Part shown: positions 26,601 to 34,221 of the stretch, piece by piece
How the letters are laid out: the number at the start of each line of letters is the position of its first letter
Position numbering within the stretch: the first letter of the stretch is position 1
Source: Streptomyces sp. NRRL F-5122
GTDB taxonomy: Bacteria > Actinomycetota > Actinomycetes > Streptomycetales > Streptomycetaceae
Direction: 5' to 3'
NCBI RefSeq assembly: GCF_001507435.1
Contig: NZ_LMWH01000260.1
Coordinates: 1 to 42,924 of the forward strand
DNA length: 42,924 nt
Notes under the pieces: generated by a model
The model's input: only the letters and a program-made list of their open reading frames with translations
The model's database searches: none
What the model was told of the DNA's origin: nothing
Translations under genes and position numbers: made by a program

Positions 26601-29600
26601 TCAGGCGAAGACGTCCTGCTGGTAGCGCTCGTCGGCCTCGAGCTGGGCGAGCCACTGCTGGGCGGCCTCGTCGTCGCTGCCGGTGTGCTGGCGGTAGATG
26701 GCAGCGAGGGCTTCGCGCACGGCAGGCGCCATGCGGCGGCCGTCACCGCAGACATAGATGTACGCGCCGTCTTCGATGGCCTGCCACACCGTGTCGGCGG
26801 CGCCTGCGATGGCGTTCTGCACGAACCGGGCGGGGTGGCCGGTCAACGCGGAGAAGGCGGTGTGGACCTGGGCGATCCCGGCCTGCTCCCAGTCCTGCAT
26901 CTCCTGGCGGTAGAAGTAGTCGTGCTCGGGGTGGCGGCAGCCGACGAACACCTGAGACAGGCCGACCTGGGTGCCGTTCGCCTGCTCCCGGGCCCGCTCC
27001 TCCAGGAAGCCTCGCAGCGGCGCGATGCCGGTACCGGGGCCGATGAGGATCAGCGGCGTGGCGGGGTCGGCCGGCGGGGCGAAGGTCGGGGAGGGCACGC
27101 GCACGTAGCCGTAGACGACGTCTCCGGGCTCAAGGCGTGCGATGTAGGAGGAGCAGGTGCCGCGGTACTGGCCGTCGCCGGACAGGGCGGGGCCTTCCAG
27201 CAGGCCGACGGTCAGCCGGACGTGGCGCGGGTTGGCCAGCGGGGCGGAGGAGATGGAGTAGAAGCGGGGACGGATCGGGCCCATCATCTCCAGGAAGACC
27301 GCCAGCGGCAGTTCGACGGCGGAAAAGCGCTCCAAGAGGCCCAGCACCGAGACCCGCTTACCGAGGATCTCGCTCTGGTAGCGCTCTTCGGCTTCCTCGG
27401 TGTCGGCGGCGTACGCCTGCAGCTGCGGCCGGGTCCACGGGCACTGGGTGTGCTCGGCCAGGATGCGCACCTGGGTGCGGGTGGCCACGTCCTGCAGCTC
27501 CACGAACTCGGTGAACAGCAGGCCGGCGGTGACGGGCGTACCCACCGGCAGGTGCGTGCGGCCGCCTGCGGGCTGGTCGAGCCGGAGGACCTGGTCGCGG
27601 TCGACGGCGAGGCGTGCCAGCGCGCGGTTGACCAGGGACGGCTCGTTCTTGGCGAAGACGGCGAGGTGGTTGCCGGTCTCATAGGTGACGCCCTCGGGCA
27701 GCTCGATGGTGATGGACTTCGCGGACGGACGCGGCGGCTCGATCTGGAAGTCCCAGAGCCCGGTCGCGTCGGCCACGAGTTCCTCGTTGGCGACCACGGT
27801 CAGGGGGTATGCCTGCTCGGAGACGATGGCGGGGCGCACGTCCGCCTCGGTCAGCAGCTGCACCTGGTAGCGCGGCGCACCGTCGTCGGAGGTGTCGGCG
27901 GCGTACTCCTCGGCCAGGGTGGCCCACAGGGTGTCCATCCAGCGACTGGCCATGCCGTCGAAGTCGCCGGCGGCATCCGCGATGCCGCGCTCGATGACGG
28001 GGGTGGCTCCGGCGGCCAGCAGGGCGGCTTCGATCCGCTTGGGGAAGGCCTGGTAGGTCGCCACCCACTGGGTGTTACCGGCGCCCAGCAGTGCGAACCG
28101 CACGTTCGCCAGTGCGCCCTCGCCCAGCCCGGTCCCGATCAGGTCATCGAAACGCTGGGCGTTGTCAGGTGCCTTGCCGTTGTAGCTGGCGGCGACGACG
28201 ACCAGCAGGCCCTCGGCGGGCAGGTTGTCGCCCAGCTCGTCCAAGCTCACCAGGGTGGTGCCGAAGCCGGAGCGCTCGCTGCGGTCGGCGATGGTGCGCG
28301 CCAGGTCCTCGCACGAGCCCAGGCTGGAGGCGTAGGCGACGGTCAGGTTCACCCCGACACCGCTGACCGCCGTCTGCGCCTGCGTGTCGTCGGTCTGCAG
28401 GTCGGCGGCGCCGAAGACGGTCCGCTGGTGCTCCTGACGCTTGCGGACGACCAGCTGGAAGTCGCCGGGCTTGCGCGTCAGCGCCTCGCGGACGTCCATC
28501 TTGTAGTCGGTGGTGTCGGAGAACCTGAACTTCTGCAGCACTAGCGCCAGCGCCAGACGGGCCTCGGTCAGCGCGAACTGGCGGCCGATGCAGGCACGCA
28601 CCCCGTTGCCGAACGGCTTGTAGGCGTGCGGGTGCTGCTCGGCGCGGTTCTCCGGCAGCCACCGGTCGATGTCGAACTCCTCCGGCCGCTCCCACGCCTT
28701 GGAGTGGGAGTGCAGGGCGCCCATGAGGATGTTGGCCCTGGTTCCCTTCTTCAGCTCGTACCCGTCGCCGATGACGGTGTCGTCGATGGGCGCCTTGGCG
28801 ATCAGCGGGATGGGAGCCCACAGGCGCAGGGTCTCCTCCAAGATCCGCGGGATCACGTCGAGCTGCATGATCGTGTCGTAGTCCGGGACCGTGCCACCGG
28901 GCATGAGGCGGTCAACCTCGGCGTACGCCTGCGCCAGGACGTGCGGGTTGCGCATCAGCGAGTACGTGGCGAAGGACAGCAGGCCACTGGTGGTCTCGTG
29001 ACCGGCGATCAGGAACGTCACCACCTGGTCGCGGACGTTGCCGTCCGCCAGCAGCTTGCCGGTCTCCGGGTCGGTGGCCTCCAGCATCAGGCCGAGCAGG
29101 TCCTCCTCGCCGGTGCCCTTCCCCTCACGGCGCTCCTTGATCACACTCTCGACCAGGTCGCGCATCAGCTGGATGTTCTCGCGGTACTTCCTGTCGTCCG
29201 CCTTACGGAGCTTGGTCATCATCGGCAGCTCCTGGGAGCGCCGCATCGACTCGATCAGCGCCTCCAGCAGTGCGTTGAGGAAGGGGTGCAGCTCCTCCTT
29301 GTCGAAGGACTGGAAGCGGTAGCCGAAACCGGACAGAGCGATGGTGTCCAGAGTGAGCCGGGTGTAGTCGTCGGTGATGGCGACCGACTGGCCCTCCCGG
29401 CTCTCCCACTTGCCGACCAGGTTCTGGGCGATCTCCAGCATCTGACCGAAGTAGGTCTTCATGGCCCGCTGGCTGAAGGCCGGCAGGAGGATCCGGTGGG
29501 CCATGGCCCATTCCTCTTCGTGCTGGTGGGCCGTGAACAGGCCCGCACCCGTGTAGTCCCGGACGTGGCTCAGCGGCGTCTTCTCGATCTGCTTGAAGAA

Positions 29601-29822
29601 TCGCGTCTCGTCGCAGACCTCCGCCACCAGGTCCGGGTCGTAGACGAAGACCTGCTCGATGCCGGCGATGTCCATGCCGTAGATGCCCTCGGGGAACCGC
29701 TTGGACAGCTCGTTGAAGTACTCCACCGGGTTGGTGTCCGGGATCTGCGGCGTGTGGCCGAGCAGGGGGATCCCGCGCGGGGACCGTATGGGGCGAAGGT
29801 CGTTCGCGGAGTGGGGGGTCAT
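26601..29822 (-). CDS. Self-sufficient cytochrome P450 / NADPH reductase fusion (CYP102-like)
   Basis: ATG at 29822 with AGGAGCA upstream gives 1073 residues. The P450 part (about 1-475) shows PRGIPLLGHTPQIPDTNPVE, the I-helix AGHETTS at about 273-279, the K-helix EETLRLW, and the haem loop FGNGVRACIGRQFALTEARL with ligand Cys411. After a linker come a flavodoxin-like FMN domain (LTVAYASSLGSCEDLARTIA), the FAD-binding RPRFYSISSAP and the NADPH-binding LILIGPGTGIAPLRGFLEER. This is the domain order of P450 BM3, a soluble fatty-acid hydroxylase that uses NADPH and O2. The substrate here is probably a fatty acid or similar lipid. The gene is divergent from a TetR gene, with four palindromic operators between. 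Confidence 0.95.
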   Translation of the reverse strand: MTPHSANDLRPIRSPRGIPLLGHTPQIPDTNPVEYFNELSKRFPEGIYGMDIAGIEQVFVYDPDLVAEVCDETRFFKQIEKTPLSHVRDYTGAGLFTAHQHEEEWAMAHRILLPAFSQRAMKTYFGQMLEIAQNLVGKWESREGQSVAITDDYTRLTLDTIALSGFGYRFQSFDKEELHPFLNALLEALIESMRRSQELPMMTKLRKADDRKYRENIQLMRDLVESVIKERREGKGTGEEDLLGLMLEATDPETGKLLADGNVRDQVVTFLIAGHETTSGLLSFATYSLMRNPHVLAQAYAEVDRLMPGGTVPDYDTIMQLDVIPRILEETLRLWAPIPLIAKAPIDDTVIGDGYELKKGTRANILMGALHSHSKAWERPEEFDIDRWLPENRAEQHPHAYKPFGNGVRACIGRQFALTEARLALALVLQKFRFSDTTDYKMDVREALTRKPGDFQLVVRKRQEHQRTVFGAADLQTDDTQAQTAVSGVGVNLTVAYASSLGSCEDLARTIADRSERSGFGTTLVSLDELGDNLPAEGLLVVVAASYNGKAPDNAQRFDDLIGTGLGEGALANVRFALLGAGNTQWVATYQAFPKRIEAALLAAGATPVIERGIADAAGDFDGMASRWMDTLWATLAEEYAADTSDDGAPRYQVQLLTEADVRPAIVSEQAYPLTVVANEELVADATGLWDFQIEPPRPSAKSITIELPEGVTYETGNHLAVFAKNEPSLVNRALARLAVDRDQVLRLDQPAGGRTHLPVGTPVTAGLLFTEFVELQDVATRTQVRILAEHTQCPWTRPQLQAYAADTEEAEERYQSEILGKRVSVLGLLERFSAVELPLAVFLEMMGPIRPRFYSISSAPLANPRHVRLTVGLLEGPALSGDGQYRGTCSSYIARLEPGDVVYGYVRVPSPTFAPPADPATPLILIGPGTGIAPLRGFLEERAREQANGTQVGLSQVFVGCRHPEHDYFYRQEMQDWEQAGIAQVHTAFSALTGHPARFVQNAIAGAADTVWQAIEDGAYIYVCGDGRRMAPAVREALAAIYRQHTGSDDEAAQQWLAQLEADERYQQDVFA

Positions 29823-29891
29823 GGCTTGCTCCTTTGTGCGGAGAAGGGATGGGCAAGGGCGCCGGTCGGTGCCGCGGGTACACCACAGAAA

Positions 29892-29927
29892 CATACGCCG
29901 TATGGAAGTAGTAACATACGTCGTATG
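29892..29927. promoter_or_regulatory. Two palindromic operators (CATACGNCGTATG) at the P450 promoter
   Basis: CATACGCCGTATG (29892-29904) and CATACGTCGTATG (29915-29927) are perfect 6+1+6 inverted repeats, 23 bases apart start to start. The second lies between the presumed -35 and -10 boxes of the P450 gene, so a bound repressor would block RNA polymerase. They match the sites at 35436-35448 and 35470-35482. Confidence 0.8.
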
Positions 29928-29936
29928 GAAAGTCGA
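29908..29936 (-). promoter_or_regulatory. Probable P450 promoter
   Basis: On the minus strand TCGACT (29931-29936) and TACTAC (29908-29913) are separated by 17 bases that contain an operator palindrome. The same arrangement, with extended sequence identity, occurs upstream of the small secreted protein gene. Confidence 0.5.
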
Positions 29937-29989
29937 GCGCACCCCGGCCGCACGAGCCCTTGGGGCTGCCACCTGCGATTAAGGCTTTC

Positions 29990-30025
29990 CGTACGCCGCA
30001 TGCGGCTGATACCGTACGCGGTATG
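29990..30025. promoter_or_regulatory. Two operator variants at the TetR start
   Basis: CGTACGCCGCATG (29990-30002) and CGTACGCGGTATG (30013-30025) are looser copies of the same palindrome. The second overlaps the start codon of the TetR gene at 30023; with TACCGT at 30010-30015 as -10 box the transcript would be leaderless and the site would give autorepression. Confidence 0.65.
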
Positions 30026-30688
30026 GAAAAGGCGAAGCGTCCCCCGCGGGGGACCAGGAAAAGGGACGTGCCTCTGACCGAGGCGGGGATCTATGCCGCC
30101 GCCCTGCAGCTCATCGACGCGGACGGGGTCGAGGCGCTCACCATGCGCAAACTCGCGACCGTGCTGGATGCGAACCCGATGTCGCTGTACCACCACGTGC
30201 CGAACAAGGATGCCCTGCTGCGCGGCGTGGCGAGAATGGTCGGCGCCCAGTTCCGCACCGTGACGCTTCAGGACTCTCCCTGGCAGGAGCGCATCCGCCT
30301 GCTCGCCACGGATTTCCGCACCCTGGCGCACCGTCACCCCAGGCTGATGACCTACTCGTTCGGCCAGCCGGACTTCATCCAGCCCGAAGACCCCTTCTGG
30401 ACTGCGCTCACCGCGACACTGGACTCCGCAGGGGTGCCGCACGCAGAGGTCCCGCAGATCGCCGCTGTCATGTGCGCTGTAGTCATCGGCGTCCTCACCG
30501 CCGAACTCAACGGCGCGCTCCACCGGTGGTCGAACCTCACGCCCACCGCCCCCACTGCCAACGAAAACGGGCCCACGGAGCCAGGCCCTGACGAGGACCG
30601 CATGTTCCGCCTGGTGCTGGACACGCTCATCACGGGCCTGGAAAGCCGGCTCACCGCCGATCGTGACGGCCGGCGCGCCGACCGTTGA
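30023..30688 (+). CDS. TetR family regulator of the P450 gene
   Basis: The 221-residue protein has an N-terminal basic arm and the TetR_N domain (VPLTEAGIYAAALQLIDADG, LTMRKLATVLDANPMSLYHH, PNKDALLRGVARMV), followed by a TetR_C_1-like effector domain (LLATDFRTLAHRHPRLMTYS, AAVMCAVVIGVLTAELNGAL). The ATG at 30023 has no ribosome site and lies inside an operator copy. Divergence from the P450 gene and four CRTACGNCGYATG sites between them make it the likely repressor of the P450 and of itself. The same sites upstream of the secreted protein at 34964-35344 extend the inferred regulon. The effector is probably a fatty acid or the P450 substrate, by analogy with BM3 control. Confidence 0.92.
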   Translation: MEKAKRPPRGTRKRDVPLTEAGIYAAALQLIDADGVEALTMRKLATVLDANPMSLYHHVPNKDALLRGVARMVGAQFRTVTLQDSPWQERIRLLATDFRTLAHRHPRLMTYSFGQPDFIQPEDPFWTALTATLDSAGVPHAEVPQIAAVMCAVVIGVLTAELNGALHRWSNLTPTAPTANENGPTEPGPDEDRMFRLVLDTLITGLESRLTADRDGRRADR

Positions 30689-30794
30689 GCCCGCAGTCCC
30701 GAGACGACCTGCCCCCTTCAGGCAGGCTCTGGCCGGGCTAGCTCAGTCGGTGGCGCATAGGGAGGCATCCATCACACCTGGAAAGGCCGTCTCG

Positions 30795-31383
30795 ATGTGG
30801 CCGCTGCAGATGCGCGGTGTGCTGCGGTTGGGCCGGGCGACCGATCTGTGGCCCAAGACAGCAGCGCTTAGTGTCCTGCTCGCGATGGCCGTGCCAGGTC
30901 TGGTGCTGCTGGCCATGGGACGCGTAGACCTGATGGTGTACACGGTCGGCGGATCCACGTGCGCGCTCTACGGGCACAACCTGCCCTACGCTGCCCGTGC
31001 CCGCGCTCTGGCCTGTGTGGTGCTCGGCATGGCTGCGAGCAACGGGGTGGGGCTGGCGACCGCGGCCGCCACCAGCAGCACCGCGATCCGGGTTGCTGTG
31101 GCAGCTCTCCTTGCTGCTGCTCTCAAGCTTGTGTGTGAGACCCCCCGGATCGGTCCGCCGGGCAACGTCATCTTCACGTTCGTCGCCGCTGGCTGCGCCT
31201 TCTTTCCCCAGCGCTTAACCGATATCCCGGCCACCTCACGCTCACCCTTGCCGCGGCGTTGCTCGCCTGGATGGTGTGCATGACCCCCGGCCCCGTCCAG
31301 TCCCAGGAACCGCAGCGTCTGGCGGTGGCCAGGGCCCGCAACCTGGCCCTCACCTGGCAACGCCCCCTCAACCGGGTCTTCGG
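30795..31383 (+). pseudogene. FUSC-like membrane protein, frameshifted and truncated
   Basis: From ATG 30795 (AAAGG upstream) the frame encodes a membrane protein with helices such as LSVLLAMAVPGLVLLAM, YTVGGSTCALYGHNL and VLGMAASNGVGLATAAA, ending FVAAGCAFFPQRLTDIP; this resembles the N-terminal half of FUSC/aromatic-acid exporter-like proteins. At about 31228 one G seems to be missing: in the next frame the chain continues GHLTLTLAAALLAWMVCMTP. Coding similarity fades near 31340-31383, where an IS3-type sequence takes over. The gene has therefore lost both its frame and its C-terminal half. It lies about 100 bases after the P450-type TetR gene on the same strand. Confidence 0.6.
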
Positions 31384-31803
31384 TAACGTCGCCAGCGTGT
31401 TTTTTGCCCAGGAGATCGACCGTCCCCGGACGAGGCCGAGCAGGTGATCGACCACCTGCGTGACGGCTTCGGGGTCGATCCCGTATGCCGGGTGCTTCAG
31501 CTGTCTCCGTCGACGTACTTCGCGCGCAAGCGTCCGAAGTCGGCCCGCCAGCTCCGCGACGAGGAGCTGATCCCGCTGGTCACAGCGGTGTGGGAGGACT
31601 CCGGTCGCACCTACGGCGCCCGCCGCGTCACCCGCGCGCTGGCCCGCGCGGGGCACTGTGTCGCGCGGGGCACCGTCGAGCTGATGCGCCAGGTCGGCAT
31701 CGAGGGCGTCATCCGCGGACAGCGCCGCCGCACCACGATCCACGAGCCGGCCGCCCCGCGTCCGCCGGACCTGGTCAACCGTCGGTTCGCCGCCGAGCAG
31801 GGC
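31384..31803 (+). mobile_element. IS3-family remnant (end of orfA, first part of orfB)
   Basis: The frame ending with TGA at 31445-31447 closes with SVFFAQEIDRPRTRPSR, the typical tail of an IS3 orfA protein. GTG at 31444 overlaps that stop and starts orfB: VIDHLRDGFGVDPVCRVLQL, then SPSTYFARKRPKSARQLRDE and GRTYGARRVTRALARAGHCV, with the helix-turn-helix part complete up to PPDLVNRRFAAEQ. There the similarity breaks off just before the catalytic DDE domain, so the element is dead. The overlapping orfA/orfB layout is the programmed-frameshift arrangement of IS3. Terminal repeats were not found. Confidence 0.75.
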
Positions 31804-31875
31804 GTGGGCAATTTCGCGTGGTCTCACAGACCTGAGCGCCTCAGCCGCCCGGGCCGCAGGGCGGCTCGGTACCTG

Positions 31876-32205
31876 TCACGGCAAGGGTGAGTCGATGGTG
31901 GGCCTGAGCACGGACTCGGCAACGTTGACGATCTGGCCGAGGTCGAAGCCCTCCATGTCGGCACGGAATTCAGGGCTGGACAGGTACGCGTCCATCCGCT
32001 CCTGCACGTCGTCGGCGTCTTGGTAGGAAACGAGAGCGTACAGTCGGGGCGCCCCGCTTCCACGGGTCGCCGGTACCGTCCAGACGCCATGTGTGGTGAT
32101 CCGGTGTTTGGCCAAGCCGGGAATGTGCTTGGCCCAAATGCTCTCGTAGGCGACGAGTGCCTCAGGGCTGCGCAGTGTGTAGACACGAAGCTGGTACTGG
32201 GACAT
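31876..32205 (-). CDS. NIPSNAP family protein
   Basis: The 109-residue protein MSQYQLRVYTLRSPEALVAY, then ESIWAKHIPGLAKHRITTHG and APRLYALVSYQDADDVQERM has the ferredoxin-like alpha/beta pattern and the Q-x-R-x-Y-T-L start of the NIPSNAP family (dimeric alpha-beta barrel). Some relatives act as monooxygenases or cyclases, most are uncharacterised. The ATG at 32205 is preceded by AAGGA. The right-hand transposon inserted only about 30 bases upstream of the start, so the native promoter has probably been displaced. Confidence 0.8.
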   Translation of the reverse strand: MSQYQLRVYTLRSPEALVAYESIWAKHIPGLAKHRITTHGVWTVPATRGSGAPRLYALVSYQDADDVQERMDAYLSSPEFRADMEGFDLGQIVNVAESVLRPTIDSPLP

Positions 32206-32232
32206 GAACGCTCGTTCCTTGTCTTTCTAAGC

Positions 32233-32400
32233 GTGACTCCTCCCCCTCATGGATGAGGGGGCTTCTCGCTATGCCGGGTTGGCGTCGCGACGGACCAGCC
32301 CGGACCGTAGAATGTTGATCGCGCCCACTGTGTCCGCGTGCGCCGAGTGGCCGCACGAGACGCAGTGGAACTTTTCCTGGGTGGGCCGGTTCTCCTTGGC
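32233..32400 (-). ncRNA. Candidate guide RNA (omega/reRNA) of TnpB
   Basis: In IS605 elements the TnpB guide RNA arises from the 3' end of tnpB and the right end of the element, and its last bases are read from flanking DNA. The right-end hairpin at 32242-32261 and the GAGTCAC that follows on the minus strand fit the scaffold end. The guide would then be read from about 32232 down to 32213, directly in the leader of the NIPSNAP gene. The 5' limit is a guess. Confidence 0.4.
32242..32261. repeat. Right-end hairpin of the IS605-type element
   Basis: CCCCCTCAT and ATGAGGGGG form a 9-bp perfect stem with a 2-base loop just after the tnpB stop. It is the likely subterminal hairpin recognised by the Y1 transposase and part of the TnpB guide scaffold. 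Confidence 0.7.
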
Positions 32401-33468
32401 GGTGTGCCCGCATTCGGGGCACTGCCGTGAGGTGTTACGGGGGTCCACCGCCATCACTTGCCGTCCGGCTCCTTCCGCCTTGGCGGCCAGGATCGCGAGG
32501 AACACCCCCCATCCGGCATCAGCGATCGAGCGGTTGAGTCCGGCCTTCGCGGCGGCCCCGTTGGGCAGAAACACGCCCGGCTGTTCGAGGTCCGGCTTCG
32601 GTGCGGGGGCCTTGCTCATGTTGCGGATCTTGAGGTCTTCGTGCGCGATGAAGTCGTGTTCCCGCACGAGGTCGAGAGCGGCCTTGTGTGCGTGGTCCAG
32701 GCGCTGACGGCGGACCTTGCGGTTCAGGGTCGCGACGCGTTCGACCGCCTTGCGGCGGCGCTTGGACCGTCGCTTGCACCGGGCGAGGGCCTGTTGTGCG
32801 GCTTCGAGCTTGGCGGCGGCCTTGGCGCCGTGGCGGGGGTTGGGCACGAACTCACCGCCTGAGTCGGCAAGGAAGTTGGCTATGCCCATGTCGACGCCGA
32901 CCACGCTGCCGGTCGCGGGAAGCGGCTTGGGCGCGCTTTGCTCGGCGGTCAGGATGACGTACCAGCGGCGACCTTCCCGCTTCACGCTGATCGTCTTGAC
33001 CTTGCCGATCACCGCACGGTGCTGGTGGACCTTGACGTGCCCGACGCCTTGGAGGCGCACGCGGGTGATCCGATCGTGCGGGGTTGAATCCCAGCGGCAG
33101 CCGTCGCCATCCTTGGGGAAGTCCACGGTGTCGAACCGCTTGCCCGACCGGAAACGCGGATATCCCGGCTTGTCACCGGCCTTCACGCGCCGGAAGAACG
33201 CAGCGAACGCCTTGTCCAGCCGGCGCAAGGTGGCCTGCTGACTTGAGAACGACCAACGCCCCTGACGCTCGGGATCGAAGGAACGGATGTCTTTGAGCTG
33301 AGCGGACTGCTGCCCGTAGCGGACCGTGGTCTTCGAGGTGTGCCGGTAGGCGTCGCGGCGTTCCTGCAAAGCCCCGTTGTAGAGAGAGCAGTGGTCACGC
33401 AGCATCTCGGCAAGCGCGCCCGCCTGGCCCACGGTGGGCCGCATGAGGAATTTGTACGCACGGATCAT
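32269..33468 (-). CDS. tnpB: TnpB, RNA-guided nuclease of an IS605-type element
   Basis: ATG at 33468 lies eight bases after AAGGGGG; an upstream GTG at 33477 would be too close to that ribosome site. The 399-residue protein has the TnpB N-terminal helical region (KFLMRPTVGQAGALAEMLRD, LYNGALQERRDAYRHT), GYPRFRSGKRFDTVDFP, and a split RuvC domain with the acidic triad Asp193 (VVGVDMGIAN), Glu277 (FIAHEDLKIR) and Asp379 (SAHADTVGAINI). A zinc ribbon CPECGHTAKENRPTQEK with FHCVSCGH sits before the last Asp. TnpB is a guide-RNA-directed DNA nuclease that helps the element persist after transposition. All key residues are present, so it is probably functional. Confidence 0.93.
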   Translation of the reverse strand: MIRAYKFLMRPTVGQAGALAEMLRDHCSLYNGALQERRDAYRHTSKTTVRYGQQSAQLKDIRSFDPERQGRWSFSSQQATLRRLDKAFAAFFRRVKAGDKPGYPRFRSGKRFDTVDFPKDGDGCRWDSTPHDRITRVRLQGVGHVKVHQHRAVIGKVKTISVKREGRRWYVILTAEQSAPKPLPATGSVVGVDMGIANFLADSGGEFVPNPRHGAKAAAKLEAAQQALARCKRRSKRRRKAVERVATLNRKVRRQRLDHAHKAALDLVREHDFIAHEDLKIRNMSKAPAPKPDLEQPGVFLPNGAAAKAGLNRSIADAGWGVFLAILAAKAEGAGRQVMAVDPRNTSRQCPECGHTAKENRPTQEKFHCVSCGHSAHADTVGAINILRSGLVRRDANPA

Positions 33469-33519
33469 CCGGCCCACCCCCTTCCTGGTCAGATTCGAAG
33501 ATCATACTACGCTTGGTGT

Positions 33520-33948
33520 ATGTCACCACGTTGGGAACCAAATCCCGATATCCGCACCGGTCGCCACGTCGCCTACAACCTGCACGCTCACTTGGTGTTC
33601 GTCACCAAGTACCGCATGGACGTCTTTGATGAAGCCATGCTGAAGCGGTGCGAGGAGATCATGCGGGAGGTATGCGGCAGCTTCGAGACAGAGCTGAAGG
33701 AGTTCAACGGCGAACGCGATCACGTACACCTGCTCGTGCACTACCCGCCGAAGATCGCCCTGTCCAAACTGATCAACAGCCTCAAGGGCGTCAGCTCCCG
33801 GTACCTGCGCGCCGAGTACACCGGCCGCATCAACCGTATCGGGCTGGGCTCCGCGTTCTGGTCCCGCTCATACTTCGCCGGCTCGTGCGGCGGCGCACCG
33901 CTCAGCATCGTCCGTCAGTACATCGAGGGCCAGAAGCGGCCCACCTGA
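33520..33948 (+). CDS. tnpA: IS200/IS605 Y1 transposase TnpA
   Basis: ATG at 33520 gives a 142-residue protein of the normal TnpA length. The HUH motif is HVH at residues 68-70 (ERDHVHLLVHYPPK) and the catalytic tyrosine is Tyr134 in SIVRQYIEGQ. Other conserved segments are HLVFVTKYRMDVFDEAML and KLINSLKGVSSRYLRAEY. The enzyme moves single-stranded DNA through a 5'-phosphotyrosine intermediate and recognises the hairpins at the element ends. It is divergent from tnpB across about 50 bases. No ribosome site is seen, so translation may be leaderless or weak, which would limit transposition. Confidence 0.93.
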   Translation: MSPRWEPNPDIRTGRHVAYNLHAHLVFVTKYRMDVFDEAMLKRCEEIMREVCGSFETELKEFNGERDHVHLLVHYPPKIALSKLINSLKGVSSRYLRAEYTGRINRIGLGSAFWSRSYFAGSCGGAPLSIVRQYIEGQKRPT

Positions 33949-33963
33949 CCGTCACCGAAAAAA

Positions 33964-33985
33964 CGTAGCGAACTCCGGCGCTACG
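33964..33985 (+). terminator. Hairpin after tnpA
   Basis: CGTAGCG (33964-33970) and CGCTACG (33979-33985) form a 7-bp stem with an 8-base loop, 15 bases beyond the tnpA stop and preceded by an A-run. It may terminate tnpA or insulate it from outside transcription; a second hairpin (34016-34029) follows near the element end. Confidence 0.5.
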
Positions 33986-34221
33986 CGCCCCCGGCCCGAG
34001 GACGCGTTTCCCTCCCCGGCTGAAGCCGGCGATACCCACGCAAGACCAGGGATGGATGTCAGCGGTCGCGGTGATAGCGGCCGACGGGGCGTGCAACGGG
34101 TTTAAGGGTTTCGTGGCGGCGCACGCACAACGCGGGGAACAGGACGGGGCGCTGGAGACGCGGGTCGCATACTGCCGCCTGGGCAAAGCGCCTCGTTCGC
34201 AGAGCACTTGGGAGACGTTCT

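Larger units (their letters stand above)
32233..34050. mobile_element. IS605-type element with divergent tnpA and tnpB
   Basis: The segment contains a Y1 transposase gene (33520-33948, plus) and a TnpB gene (32269-33468, minus) in the divergent order of IS605/IS608. The end next to tnpB carries a hairpin CCCCCTCAT-GG-ATGAGGGGG (32242-32261) followed by GAGGAGTCAC on the minus strand, a right-end structure known from such elements. The other end carries a CCGGCT-GA-AGCCGG hairpin (34016-34029). Exact boundaries cannot be fixed without an empty site; I place them near 32233 and 34050. Both proteins look intact, so the element may be active. Confidence 0.75.

Noticed and set aside
26685..30077. 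Long plus-strand frames antisense to the P450 fusion
   Set aside because: The minus-strand product has complete haem, FMN, FAD and NADPH motifs; the opposite frames show none.
30732..30770. tRNA-like sequence (GGGCTAGCTCAGTCGGTGG resembles a tRNA D-arm)
   Set aside because: The bases that follow do not form an anticodon stem, there is no T-arm consensus GTTCRANNC and no acceptor partner; it is a chance match upstream of the FUSC-like gene.
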